Origin: Prevotella sp. UBA7551
Lineage (GTDB): Bacteria > Bacteroidota > Bacteroidia > Bacteroidales > Bacteroidaceae
Length of the DNA stretch: 40,878 nt
Direction: 5' to 3'
NCBI GenBank assembly: GCA_002479145.1
Contig: DLLX01000069.1
Coordinates: 4,397-45,274, forward strand
Part shown: positions 24,509-32,597 of the stretch, in pieces
Layout: every line of letters begins with the position of its first letter
Position numbering within the stretch: position 1 is the first letter of the stretch
The notes under the pieces: model-generated
The model's database searches: none
The model's input: only the letters and a program-made list of their open reading frames with translations
Told to the model about the DNA's origin: nothing
Program-made: the position numbers and the translations under genes

Positions 24509-25642
24509 TTACATTTCTATCTTTTTACCGTTCTCGTAGCGTCCTTGCGCAGTGACAGCACCATTCTTGTCGCGCTCCACAAAGTCTCCGTCGCGCTCGT
24601 CCTCGTGATAACTTCCTTCAAACCGCACACCTTCCGCATTCTCTTCGATGGCCTTTCCCTCGCGCATTCCGTTGCGGAACGTACCCCGGAAGCGTGTCCC
24701 GTCAGCATAATGGATAACAACTTCGCCATCGAGCTTGCCGTTTACAAACGTGCCCTCAAAAACATCATTGCTTTTTGTTGTAAGTTTTCCCAGTCCATTC
24801 TCATGGTCTTGCGCCCAGAGCCCAACATATACATCACCATTATGCCATGACATCGTACCCTGGCCCGACCGCTCACCATGCTGAAAGCATCCGGTATAGA
24901 CATCTCCATTCTTGTGTCGCATGATGCCTTCGCCTTGTCGCTCTCCCTCTACGTAACAGCCCTCGTAGATATCGCCATCCTTAAAGGTATAGATTCCTCG
25001 TCCATCGGGCAGGTCATTTTTCCATTGGCCGCTGTATTCCTCGCCGTCTCCATAGACATAGACGCCCTTTCCCTCCTTGAGGTTGTTCACCCAGTCGCCC
25101 GTATAGGAAGCCCCGTCGCCCCAATCGAAGCGCCCCTGACCATTCTTTTGGTCATTCTTCCATCCGCCATCGTAGTAAGCGCCGTTCTTGAACGTGTATC
25201 GTCCCTGACCCTCACGCTTGTCTTGATACCATTCGCCCACGTACTTGTCGCCATTATAGTAGTACATCGTGCCGGGTCCGTGCTGGTAATCCTTATACCA
25301 AAGGCCGCTATACCGGTTGCCATTGGCGAAATAATAGTCGCCCTTGCCATGTTGATGGTCTTCAAACCAGTCGCCGGTATACTTTTCTCCATCCTTAAAC
25401 TTGTAGGTACCTTTACCCTGACGCTTTCCCTTGACAAACTCTCCTTCATAGACATCGCCACTCTTGTAGTAGGCCACGCCCTTGCCATTGGGCTTCCCAT
25501 GCGCCACCTGCCCCGTATAGCGCGTGCCATCAGAGAGTGTGATGGTCGGCTGTGGGGCACGAGTCTGCGCCTGGACGGGAGCAGAGAAAGCCATCATGGT
25601 AAAGAAAAAATATAGTAATGCCGTTTCTTTCAAATGTGTCAT
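24509..25642 (-). CDS. Secreted MORN-repeat protein
   Basis: 377 residues starting MTHLKETALLYFFFTMMAFS, a signal peptide cleaved near PVQAQ. The mature part is about 14 MORN repeats of 23 residues each (pattern G-D-x-Y-x-G-x-W-x-x-x-x-x-x-G-x-G), running from about residue 37 to 350, ending in a charged tail (QGRYENGKKIEM). MORN repeats form an extended beta scaffold; in bacteria their partners are mostly unknown. It is probably periplasmic or outer-membrane facing. Start ATG 25640-25642 chosen; the frame opens three codons earlier with a TTG at 25651. Promoter at 25674-25705. It is 21 bases upstream of glgB and looks like the first gene of a three-gene operon MORN-glgB-membrane protein. Confidence 0.92.
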   Translation of the reverse strand: MTHLKETALLYFFFTMMAFSAPVQAQTRAPQPTITLSDGTRYTGQVAHGKPNGKGVAYYKSGDVYEGEFVKGKRQGKGTYKFKDGEKYTGDWFEDHQHGKGDYYFANGNRYSGLWYKDYQHGPGTMYYYNGDKYVGEWYQDKREGQGRYTFKNGAYYDGGWKNDQKNGQGRFDWGDGASYTGDWVNNLKEGKGVYVYGDGEEYSGQWKNDLPDGRGIYTFKDGDIYEGCYVEGERQGEGIMRHKNGDVYTGCFQHGERSGQGTMSWHNGDVYVGLWAQDHENGLGKLTTKSNDVFEGTFVNGKLDGEVVIHYADGTRFRGTFRNGMREGKAIEENAEGVRFEGSYHEDERDGDFVERDKNGAVTAQGRYENGKKIEM

Positions 25643-25673
25643 GTGTCCCAATTAGTTCAATACTGTCTATCTG

Positions 25674-25705
25674 CAAAGTTACCAAAAAAGCCTCTACCTT
25701 ACAAA
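25674..25705 (-). promoter_or_regulatory. Promoter for the MORN-glgB-membrane protein operon
   Basis: Minus strand TTTG (25702-25705), 20-base spacer, TAACTTTG followed by CA (25674-25681). Full consensus match, about 32 bases before the ATG at 25642. Confidence 0.75.
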
Positions 25706-25839
25706 TCCGATAACTATTTTTAGGCAAACACCCCCATCTAAAAGGACAAATCATAGATTTTATTAAACCAAAGGCAAACGAGTTTTACTTTTTTAGGCTG
25801 GATTGAATGCACCATGAAGGAAGCGAAAAAATCGGAATT

Positions 25840-25883
25840 GGCCCTCAGGATGTACGGATTGGCCTCATATATCAGAACAATAC
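25840..25883 (+). repeat. Possible diverged units of the 22-base repeat
   Basis: GGCCCTCAGGATGTACGG (from 25840) and GGCCTCATATATCAGAACAA (from 25861) are spaced 21 bases apart and begin with GGCC. The first shares GGCCCT and AGGATG with the unit at 26092 (GGCCCTATTAGGATGCG). The match is degenerate, so this is a tentative call. Confidence 0.3.
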
Positions 25884-26047
25884 AAAGACAAACATATCGG
25901 ATGAATAGTTACTTATTATTAGTATTTTTAGGTTTAAGGCAACACATTATCATTACATTCAGATTCTTTATACCTGAGTTTCGTCGGCCATGTACACTAA
26001 AACTGACCATCCCTTGCGCACCACAGATTCATCCCTCTTACGAAAGG

Positions 26048-26146
26048 GGCCATATCGCGTTGCAAAACAGCCCCTATTACAATGCAAAAGAGGCCCTATT
26101 AGGATGCGAAACAGGCCCTATCGCAACACGATAGAGCCTGTTTCGC
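26048..26146 (+). repeat. 22-base direct repeat array ending in an inverted repeat
   Basis: Four units of exactly 22 bases follow head to tail: 26048 GGCCATATCGCGTTGCAAAA, 26070 GCCCCTATTACAATGCAAAA, 26092 GGCCCTATTAGGATGCGAAA and 26114 GGCCCTATCGCAACACGATA (first 20 bases of each shown). The array closes with an inverted repeat: GCGAAACAGGCCCTATCG (26106-26123) pairs with CGATAGAGCCTGTTTCGC (26129-26146) with one mismatch and loop CAACA. The consensus is about GGCCCTATTRCRATGCRAAA plus two bases. Confidence 0.75.
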
Positions 26147-26492
26147 ACGGACATGAAAAGTCAACGGGAAATGTAATAGGCAAATAGAACCTGCACTGAT
26201 TATCTGACTGATGGTCAATTCCCCTAAACAAGAAGTGAAACTATAAGAATCTTGCGAAGGCATCACTGGCTGCATGCCCCATAATACCAACTTTGGAGTC
26301 CCGTGCATTCACCCTTATGCCTAATAGCTGGCATCCTGCCGATTCAAGAAAACACCAAGCTTTATTCATGGGCACCAATGGAAAAGAATGCAAAACACGC
26401 CCCTTTGGCAAGCCCGACTTTAAGCATTAAGCAGTGTCGCCGGCTATATTAAGGCGCAAAACACTCTGGCAAGGCCGAAGGCAGCGACAAGG

Positions 26493-27014
26493 CTACTGCT
26501 CCTCGGTGTGGTTATAGCTCGGGATGACTACCGACACCCGTCCGATGCCCGGTATGATTTGAGAAAGCCCATCGACCACCTTGTTGCGATCGTAGCCCTC
26601 TTCGATGGCGATGAACAGCGTGTCGTCGCCAGCTATAGAGCCCAAAACACCCTGTATTTCTTTCTGGTCGATGTCATAGGCGATGGCACTCGCATAGCCT
26701 GGACGGGTCTTCATCACGGCAAGCTGACCGCTGAACGTGAGCGAAAGGAAGCCGTTGCTGTTGACCATCTCGCTGGCTCGCTGAGGCGTAGAGACACGTT
26801 TATACATTGTCTCATTGGGCAACACATAAACATATTTGCCGTTCATCGACGCCGCCTTGGCTACCTTCAGCTGCTTCAAGTCACGGCTTAATGTGGCCTG
26901 GGTAATCTTAAAGCCTTCTTTCTCCAAAGCCTTCAGCACTTCCTCCTGACTGCTCAGCTCCTTGCTGGAGATAAGCATCTTGAGGGTTTTCATTCGTATA
27001 GTCTTCGCCTTCAT
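26493..27014 (-). CDS. argR: Arginine repressor ArgR
   Basis: Arginine-responsive hexameric regulator of arginine synthesis and breakdown genes. 173 residues: N-terminal winged-helix DNA-binding domain (residues about 1-75, with SSQEEVLKALEKEGFKITQATLSRDLKQLKVAKA, matching the ArgR recognition-helix region) and C-terminal oligomerisation/arginine-binding domain containing TRPGYASAIAYDID and GSIAGDDTLFIAIEEG, where the GDDT motif contacts arginine. Start ATG 27014. In many Bacteroidota argR heads an arg biosynthesis cluster; here it is isolated, with no arg gene in the window. Its promoter at 27042-27073 is close to the start. Confidence 0.95.
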   Translation of the reverse strand: MKAKTIRMKTLKMLISSKELSSQEEVLKALEKEGFKITQATLSRDLKQLKVAKAASMNGKYVYVLPNETMYKRVSTPQRASEMVNSNGFLSLTFSGQLAVMKTRPGYASAIAYDIDQKEIQGVLGSIAGDDTLFIAIEEGYDRNKVVDGLSQIIPGIGRVSVVIPSYNHTEEQ

Positions 27015-27041
27015 GATAATTTATAACGCTGTTTGATTATG

Positions 27042-27073
27042 CAAAATTACAATATTTATTCAAAACAAACAAA
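27042..27073 (-). promoter_or_regulatory. Promoter for argR
   Basis: Minus strand TTTG (27070-27073), 20-base spacer, TAATTTTG followed by CA (27042-27049). The leader before the ATG at 27014 is about 20 bases. The TTTG lies in a run of TTTG repeats, so the exact -33 is uncertain. Confidence 0.65.
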
Positions 27074-27206
27074 CTTTTGACCACTAAAAAAGCATTTTAT
27101 TTAATATTTGGGGAATTTTCACCGCTCTATACGACTTTTCAAGCTGGATAGCATACCTACCGACTTGCCTATTTGACAGCGATTACAACGGAAAAGGACA
27201 AAATAA

Positions 27207-27233
27207 GGCGAACCCTATAGTGGAGGATTCGCC
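27207..27233 (-). terminator. Terminator of the Bax-inhibitor-1-like gene
   Basis: On the minus strand GGCGAATCC (27225-27233) pairs with GGGTTCGCC (27207-27215) with one T-G pair and loop TCCACTATA, followed by TTATTTTG. It lies 50 bases after the stop at 27283. Confidence 0.75.
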
Positions 27234-27282
27234 CGTTATCTTGTTTTTCAGAGCATCCGTTGAGCAGATGCCCTAAGCCTCA

Positions 27283-28005
27283 TCAGTTTCTGTTGTTCCC
27301 CAAAAAGCGGAGCAGATAGATGAAGAGGTTGATGAAGTCGAGGTAGAGGTTAAGTGCGCCGAGGAGCGCTATCTTTTGCGCAGCCTCACCCATATCAGGT
27401 GCCTCGGAGAGTGTCCGCTTGATCCATTGCAGGTCCCAGGCGGTCAATCCGCAGAAAACCAGTACGCCAATACCGCTCAAGATGAGGTCAAACATCGAAC
27501 TTTGGATGAACATATTGACCAGTCCGGCAATGATTAAGCCGATGAGCGCCATGGTCAGAATGCCTCCAAACTTGGATAGGTCTTTCTTGGTGGTATAGCC
27601 GATGAGCGCCATCGCGCCAAACATGCCAGCGGTGATAAAGAACGTGCGGGCTATGGAGGTGGTGGTATAGACTGCAAAAATCACACTCATCGACATGCCA
27701 TTGAGTACGGAGAAGGCGATGAAGCCCACCGTGGCCGTGACTATGGAGATGCGGTTGAGGCGAGCCGACAGCCACAATACAAGGCCTATCTCGGCCACGC
27801 ACAGCACGATCATGGGCATACGGGACGAGAAAAGACTCATCAGAAGCCCCGGACTATTGCCGATGCCATAAGCGACGATGCCCGTAATGGCCAGCGCAAG
27901 CGCCATCCAGGTGTAGACTTTCCTCATCAAGAAGGGAAGCACGCGCGACCGCTCCAACTCGCGTGAGCGGTCATCCACAATGTTTGAATAATTGTTGTAA
28001 TCCAT
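27283..28005 (-). CDS. Bax inhibitor-1/YccA family membrane protein
   Basis: 240 residues with seven hydrophobic segments starting near residue 30 and ending LLGALNLYLDFINLFIYLLRFLG, the characteristic C-terminal pair. The YTWMALALAITGIVAYG N-terminal segment and the long middle hydrophobic series (GFIAFSVLNGMSMSVIFAVY) are typical of the BI-1/YccA family. Bacterial members (YccA, YetJ) act as pH-dependent calcium leak channels or FtsH modulators; the role here is not established. It is a single gene, with a promoter at 28107-28114 and terminator at 27207-27233. Confidence 0.92.
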   Translation of the reverse strand: MDYNNYSNIVDDRSRELERSRVLPFLMRKVYTWMALALAITGIVAYGIGNSPGLLMSLFSSRMPMIVLCVAEIGLVLWLSARLNRISIVTATVGFIAFSVLNGMSMSVIFAVYTTTSIARTFFITAGMFGAMALIGYTTKKDLSKFGGILTMALIGLIIAGLVNMFIQSSMFDLILSGIGVLVFCGLTAWDLQWIKRTLSEAPDMGEAAQKIALLGALNLYLDFINLFIYLLRFLGNNRN

Positions 28006-28106
28006 TTTCTTTATTGCATTTGATATGTCTTTGTATCAACAAAAGCCGTGCCACTACAGTTTATCTACCGTGTGTGACCGCCGCAATGGCAGAGACTTAG
28101 TGTGAG

Positions 28107-28114
28107 CAAAGTTA
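28107..28114 (-). promoter_or_regulatory. Promoter for the Bax-inhibitor-1-like gene
   Basis: Minus strand TAACTTTG followed by C (28107-28114); CTTG at 28135-28138 is 20 bases upstream and matches three of four -33 bases. The leader is about 100 bases. Confidence 0.55.
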
Positions 28115-28199
28115 TGCAGTTTATCTAATATAGCCAAGCGCGACACACCTTTTTTAATGTCTTTCCTTGTTGTTTATAGTGTTTCTTAACTTTTCTTGC

Positions 28200-28207
28200 T
28201 ACTTTTG
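28200..28207 (+). promoter_or_regulatory. Promoter for the alpha/beta hydrolase gene (-7 element)
   Basis: TACTTTTG followed by CA (28200-28207). No convincing TTTG at the usual -33 distance. Its position, 31 bases before ATG 28239, argues that the open frame upstream of 28239 is not translated. Confidence 0.55.
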
Positions 28208-28238
28208 CAGGAGAAAAGAGAAACGAGTACCTTTGGAT

Positions 28239-29156
28239 ATGCAATTTATGGAACAACAAAATAGTAAGAGCAAGAAAATCTTGATGGACGTTCCCGTGAC
28301 TCGGACATCGCTGCGGGTGATTGACAACATCATCTATTCGCAGCATTACGAGAAGGGAACGACCTCACTTCACATGACGCTCATCATCCCGCGGACGAAC
28401 GACCCGAAACCTTGCGTGGTCTATTTTCCTGGTGGGGGATTCACTACGAGCGACTACAGCAAGTTCATTGAGTGCAGGATGGGGCTTGCCCGCGCGGGAT
28501 TTGTCGTCGCTGCCGTGCAGTATCGCACCATCCCCAACGCCTTTCCCGCACTTCTGGAGGACGGCAAGCAGGCCATACGCTTCCTCAAGGCCAACGCCGA
28601 GCGGTTTGGAATTGACAAGACACGGTTTGGCGTAATGGGCAACAGCGCGGGCGGTTATTTGTCCTCGATGATTGCGACGACGATGAACGAGCCACGTTTT
28701 GACCAAGGCAGCTATCTGGAGGAAAGCTCCGACGTGCAGGCTTGCTGCACCATCTTTGGTCCCTCTGACTTGGGAACGATTGACGAGGGCTTTCCAAAGG
28801 AAGTACAGGCTTACCACGACTCACGCGCCGCAAGCGAGGCACTACTCGTCAATGGCGTGGTCTATGGCCGCGATCCCGGACACCTTTTGGAGGAAATACC
28901 TGACAAGGCGCGCGACGCGAGCCCCTTGGGGCATATCCATCCGGGGCTTCCACCATTCTTGATTATGCACGGTGACAACGACCACATGGTTTCGCAGCGA
29001 CAGAGTGACCACCTGTTCGAAGCCCTTACTGAGAACGGGATGGAGGTGGAATATGTCGTGCTCAACGGGGCAGACCACGGCGACGACCGCTGGTTTCAGC
29101 AGCCAGTGATTGACCATGTGGTCAACTGGTTTCGCCACCACCTGCTGGAAAAGTGA
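28239..29156 (+). CDS. Alpha/beta hydrolase, esterase/lipase (BD-FAE-like)
   Basis: Cytoplasmic serine hydrolase of 305 residues. Oxyanion-hole motif YFPGGGF (residues 62-68, an HGGG-like variant with Pro instead of His); nucleophile elbow GNSAGG with S136; catalytic acid D248 in HGDNDHMVS; and H280 in NGADHGDDR. The spacing matches the esterase/lipase group (BD-FAE, COG0657) that cleaves small esters or acetyl groups. Start chosen at ATG 28239 (an alternative MEQQ at 28248) since the promoter lies at 28200-28207. No signal peptide. The substrate is unknown; no polysaccharide-utilisation gene is nearby. Confidence 0.9.
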   Translation: MQFMEQQNSKSKKILMDVPVTRTSLRVIDNIIYSQHYEKGTTSLHMTLIIPRTNDPKPCVVYFPGGGFTTSDYSKFIECRMGLARAGFVVAAVQYRTIPNAFPALLEDGKQAIRFLKANAERFGIDKTRFGVMGNSAGGYLSSMIATTMNEPRFDQGSYLEESSDVQACCTIFGPSDLGTIDEGFPKEVQAYHDSRAASEALLVNGVVYGRDPGHLLEEIPDKARDASPLGHIHPGLPPFLIMHGDNDHMVSQRQSDHLFEALTENGMEVEYVVLNGADHGDDRWFQQPVIDHVVNWFRHHLLEK

Positions 29157-29230
29157 CCCGTTCGGCCTATGCGCCCAAGTCTACCCCTACCACCCGTCTG
29201 ATGGCAGATGCTGTCGTAAAGAAAAAGCAA

Positions 29231-29268
29231 GGCGCGCAACCGAAACTGCGAAGGTTCGGTTGCGCGCC
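29231..29268. terminator. Bidirectional terminator between the hydrolase and transglutaminase genes
   Basis: GGCGCGCAACCGAA (29231-29244) and TTCGGTTGCGCGCC (29255-29268) form a perfect 14-base-pair stem with loop ACTGCGAAGG. The two flanking genes converge on it. On the minus strand the 3' side continues TTGCTTTTTC, so it is more terminator-like in that direction. Confidence 0.85.
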
Positions 29269-29385
29269 GTTGGGTATATTCGTGTCAAATGCTTAGCGTC
29301 GAAATGCCATGCATATCGGAACTACCGCCTCACGTGAAGAAAACTGTTCTCACCAGATTGAGACATCCAATACAGCCGCAAAGCA

Positions 29386-31965
29386 TCAGAGCTTGTTAAA
29401 CGTATTTTTCATCTGCTCACCCAATCCGATGGTGTATCCTTGGGAAGAGAAAACAACCCGGTTGAACGTATCGGCGATAAAGAAGATAGGCAGCTGCGTC
29501 TTGCTGGCCAGTTTCATGCTCTCGACCATCTGTTTACGGATGGCCCCATCAGTGTCGATTCCATATATGATGTTCTTGGGCAGACGACCATAGAGCGTGG
29601 CATCAAACTTCTTGGCCTCCTCGGCGTTCTCAAAAAGAAGCACCATGGGGCGTCCCCAGCGGTCGAAGGCATCCGCTTCCTTGGCTATATCGACTAATGC
29701 GTGGTTGGTAGGCTCCTGCCCCACGCCGATGAGTCCGATGACGTAGTAGCCGCGTCCCGTCTGTGAGAGAAGGCTCACCTGCTGGCCATTGAGGTCAAAC
29801 TTGCTCTCCGAATTGAAAGATCCGATTACTTGCACCTCATCCTTGCTCTCGCGCATGATGAGCGGAAGGGTCGTTGTCTGTCCTTCCTTAATGGTGAAGA
29901 ACTCGCTATGGGAGAGCACACTGCCGTTGGCAAGGCGCGTACCGGTAGTCAACAAATATGTACCCGCCTCCAAGGGACACCCGTCCTTGAAGGTATTCTG
30001 CCAACTTGTCTGATTGCCATCCGTCCCTTCGTCATAGTTAAGGAGCGTGGCCGTTCCATTTTCTATGCGGCTCAGCGAGAAATGGTTGTAATAAAGCGGG
30101 TTATCCAGATGGGCAGCAGGCTGGTAAGTGAGCACCAGCGTGCCCAGACGGGGCTTTACTGTACCCTTGGCGTCGAAATCAACGGTGGTCCAACGGCCAT
30201 CTTTGCGATACATGAGCGTGCCTGTGACCGTGTCGCGCTTGGCCTCAATGTTGAGACTCCGGGCTATGTCGACAAAGAGTATCTTGCGGGAGCGTGGATC
30301 AGTTACGCGGAACTTCACGGCCCCCACGGGAGTCTGGGCTATCTGGAGCGCCTTCGCATCGGGGTTGAGGCGGATATTTTGCTTTATCCAAGTGGCAATC
30401 TCCATCGGGTTGGAGCGGAATTTCTCAATGGTCTTCGCGTCAAAATAGTGTTCGAAGAAGCACTTGAATGGGGCGATGAGCATCTCATCCTCCACACGTG
30501 GACTGACCTGCTCGCTCTTATTGTCATAACAGTCCTCCAGAATTTGGGGAAGTATATCGCGCAAGTCTTTGTCACTCAGCGCATTGAGGATACGCAAGGC
30601 GCGGGCCTCATTGTCACTGTGCCGCTGCAGGAAATTCTCTATCGTACGCCAGTTGCCTTTTGCACGAAGTAAGTAGGACTTATATTTCGACGTGCCGTCC
30701 TTGGGATACTGTGTGCGGCGAACGAAATCGGCGCGGATTTCATCCTCTTTGGCAAAGCGGGCCTTGTTTACCGCAGCCTGTTCTGGGGTAACCTCCGGCA
30801 CGTTGGGCGCTTCAGCGGGCGGCACGATGTCCATGTCCTCGTCCGAAACCGCATCGTTGTCCCTGTCTATGACGATGCTCACATTCCTGTCCTGGCCGAA
30901 GGAGACTTTCTTGTAGCCGTACTTCCCCTCCTTGGAAGCCCAAACGATCATGTCGCCCTGCCCTGCGGTGAGAAAGGTGTGACCCTGAGCGTCTGTATAT
31001 TTCGTCACCGCCGTGTAGAACTCGGCATAATTGTAAATCTTAAAGTCTACCCTCGCGTCGGCAACGGGCTTGCCCTGTGCATCAACCACTTTGAAGTCGG
31101 CACGCCTCACCTTAGCATAGTTGCTGATAAGGTTTATCTCGGTGTAGTTGGAGGTGCGAAGCACCACTTCCTCCGGGCCGTCATAGTCGCCAAAAGCGCG
31201 GGTGTGCATCAGCAAGGCGCGCGAGGCGGGAGCATTGAACCAACCCAGGTTGAGCACAGCCTCGGGTTCACATGCGCCAAGGAAGTACCATTGCCCGTCG
31301 GCCCAAGCCTCTACCCAGGCATGGTTGTCGTCGGTATGTGCCCAACGAGGGGTATACACCTGGCGCGCAGGGATGCCAACGGCGCGCAAAGCAGCCACAG
31401 CGAAGGTGCTCTCCTCGCCACAACGCCCGGTGGTGGTGCGCATGGTGGCCATTGGAGCAGAAGTACGGGCATCGGAGGGCTGATAGGTGACATGCTCATG
31501 GCACCAATGGTTCACCTCAAGGATGGCATCTTTCATACTCAATCCTTTGACACGTTCTTTCAACTCGTCATAATACACGATTCGGAAGCTATCCAAATTC
31601 TCGTTGTTAACGCGGATTGGAAGAACGAAGTGGCGGAACTCGCGCTCCGGAACCCTATTGCCCCACGCCATTTCCCGCCGTGCCTGTAGGGAACGGCGCA
31701 CATTGGCAAGGAAAAAGCTGGCAGGATAATCGGTCACATCAGCCATCGGCATATAGGCATAGAGGAATTGCAACGCCTCGGCCTCCACGTTGTTAGAAAG
31801 CAGATCGATGACTTTAAAATGGTCCTTGCCCATGAATTTCATGCGGTCGCTGAAGACTCGCGTCACTTTCTGGCGGTACTGGTCATCCTGAAGGAAGTGT
31901 TCCCCTTCCTGTGCCTGCATCGCAAGCGACAGAAGAAGGCTGAATAATAGTAATATTTTTCTCAT
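29386..31965 (-). CDS. Secreted transglutaminase-like protein with C-terminal thioredoxin-like domain
   Basis: 859 residues. Signal peptide MRKILLLFSLLLSLAMQAQE; an N-terminal helical region; transglutaminase-like core with the catalytic Cys182 in TGRCGEESTF and His215 in TDDNHAWVEA, followed by the YFLGACEPE strand instead of the usual Asp-containing one; a carboxypeptidase-regulatory or Ig-like beta domain (about 290-380); a long alpha-helical middle; and a C-terminal thioredoxin-like fold (about residues 740-859, GYYVIGLIGVGQ onward) with no CXXC pair. Start set at ATG 31963-31965, which gives the signal peptide. It is most likely periplasmic or surface exposed, either a peptidase or a peptide-binding protein rather than a cross-linker. 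It lies 108 bases after rpiB, beyond a terminator. Confidence 0.85.
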   Translation of the reverse strand: MRKILLLFSLLLSLAMQAQEGEHFLQDDQYRQKVTRVFSDRMKFMGKDHFKVIDLLSNNVEAEALQFLYAYMPMADVTDYPASFFLANVRRSLQARREMAWGNRVPEREFRHFVLPIRVNNENLDSFRIVYYDELKERVKGLSMKDAILEVNHWCHEHVTYQPSDARTSAPMATMRTTTGRCGEESTFAVAALRAVGIPARQVYTPRWAHTDDNHAWVEAWADGQWYFLGACEPEAVLNLGWFNAPASRALLMHTRAFGDYDGPEEVVLRTSNYTEINLISNYAKVRRADFKVVDAQGKPVADARVDFKIYNYAEFYTAVTKYTDAQGHTFLTAGQGDMIVWASKEGKYGYKKVSFGQDRNVSIVIDRDNDAVSDEDMDIVPPAEAPNVPEVTPEQAAVNKARFAKEDEIRADFVRRTQYPKDGTSKYKSYLLRAKGNWRTIENFLQRHSDNEARALRILNALSDKDLRDILPQILEDCYDNKSEQVSPRVEDEMLIAPFKCFFEHYFDAKTIEKFRSNPMEIATWIKQNIRLNPDAKALQIAQTPVGAVKFRVTDPRSRKILFVDIARSLNIEAKRDTVTGTLMYRKDGRWTTVDFDAKGTVKPRLGTLVLTYQPAAHLDNPLYYNHFSLSRIENGTATLLNYDEGTDGNQTSWQNTFKDGCPLEAGTYLLTTGTRLANGSVLSHSEFFTIKEGQTTTLPLIMRESKDEVQVIGSFNSESKFDLNGQQVSLLSQTGRGYYVIGLIGVGQEPTNHALVDIAKEADAFDRWGRPMVLLFENAEEAKKFDATLYGRLPKNIIYGIDTDGAIRKQMVESMKLASKTQLPIFFIADTFNRVVFSSQGYTIGLGEQMKNTFNKL

Positions 31966-31999
31966 TGTTATAGGTTTTTCAAAAATCATGCGCACAAAA

Positions 32000-32044
32000 A
32001 ACGGCACTTGCGCCTGGCCGAAATCAGCCGGCACCCGTGCCGTT
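32000..32044 (-). terminator. Terminator of rpiB
   Basis: On the minus strand AACGGCAC (32037-32044) pairs with GTGCCGTT (32000-32007), with a smaller inner hairpin, and the 3' arm runs into TTTTTTG. It lies 30 bases after the rpiB stop. It may only partly stop transcription, because no strong promoter is visible between it and the next gene. Confidence 0.7.
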
Positions 32045-32073
32045 ACGTTGTGGTCAGCAAGGCAAGGACATCC

Positions 32074-32520
32074 CTACTTTGCCTGAACAGGTATTTTCTT
32101 CACCCTGCGCTCATGGCGGCCGCCCTCAAAGTTTGCCTTGAAGAAAGCGTCCATAATGTGACCCGCAGTGTTGTTGTCGATGAACCGCCCCGGCAATACG
32201 AGCACGTTGGCATCATTGTGCTGGCGAATCAACTCTGCCACATCCTTGTTCCAAGCCAGTCCAGCACGGATGCCTTGGTGCTTATTGAGCGTGATAGCCA
32301 TACCCTCACCACTGCCGCAGATGGCAATGCCCGGATATATCTCGCCACTTTCGATGGCCTCAGCCAATGGATGAGCATAGTCAGGATAGTCGCAACTGAG
32401 GTCGCTGTTGCATCCAAAATCTTTATATGGGTACTTATGCTCTTCTAAATACTGGATGACGTACTGCTTCAACGGATAGCCTGCGTGGTCGCAAGCGACT
32501 CCAACTGTCTTGATTTCCAT
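32074..32520 (-). CDS. rpiB: Ribose-5-phosphate isomerase B
   Basis: Interconverts ribose 5-phosphate and ribulose 5-phosphate in the non-oxidative pentose phosphate pathway. 148 residues with the RpiB motifs ACDHAGYPLK near the N-terminus, the catalytic Cys in CGSGEGMAI and the phosphate-binding GGRHERRVKKI at the C-terminus. The frame opens 12 codons earlier, but ATG 32518-32520 gives the normal start MEIKTVGVACDHAG. Paired 77 bases downstream of tkt, another pentose phosphate enzyme, in the same direction. The Cys-type active site distinguishes it from RpiA. Confidence 0.95.
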   Translation of the reverse strand: MEIKTVGVACDHAGYPLKQYVIQYLEEHKYPYKDFGCNSDLSCDYPDYAHPLAEAIESGEIYPGIAICGSGEGMAITLNKHQGIRAGLAWNKDVAELIRQHNDANVLVLPGRFIDNNTAGHIMDAFFKANFEGGRHERRVKKIPVQAK

Positions 32521-32597
32521 AAGCGTATTCGTTTTAACGGGGACTCTGCCGGCCACCTTTCCAGCTTTCAGCAGAGCCTCCCTAAGTGATAAAAATA

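Larger units (their letters stand above)
25706..26492. other. Gene-free gap between MORN gene and argR
   Basis: About 790 bases without a gene I can support. A 106-codon open frame at 25814-26134 (plus) runs across the repeat units and its encoded peptide (YERGHIALQNSPYYNAK and similar) simply reflects the 22-base repeat, so it is not called. The gap holds a repeat array (26048-26146), a weaker diverged unit at 25840-25883, and otherwise AT-rich sequence. No terminator for argR was recognised. Confidence 0.6.

Noticed and set aside
24878..25615. Long plus-strand open frame opposite the MORN gene
   Set aside because: It is the shadow of the highly repetitive MORN coding sequence; its hydrophobic composition is an artefact of the repeat codons.
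25814..26134. 106-codon open frame on the plus strand before argR
   Set aside because: Its second half is a translation of the 22-base repeats, and no promoter or family resemblance was seen.
26048..26146. Possible CRISPR array
   Set aside because: Units are contiguous at 22 bases with no unique spacers, and no cas gene is present.
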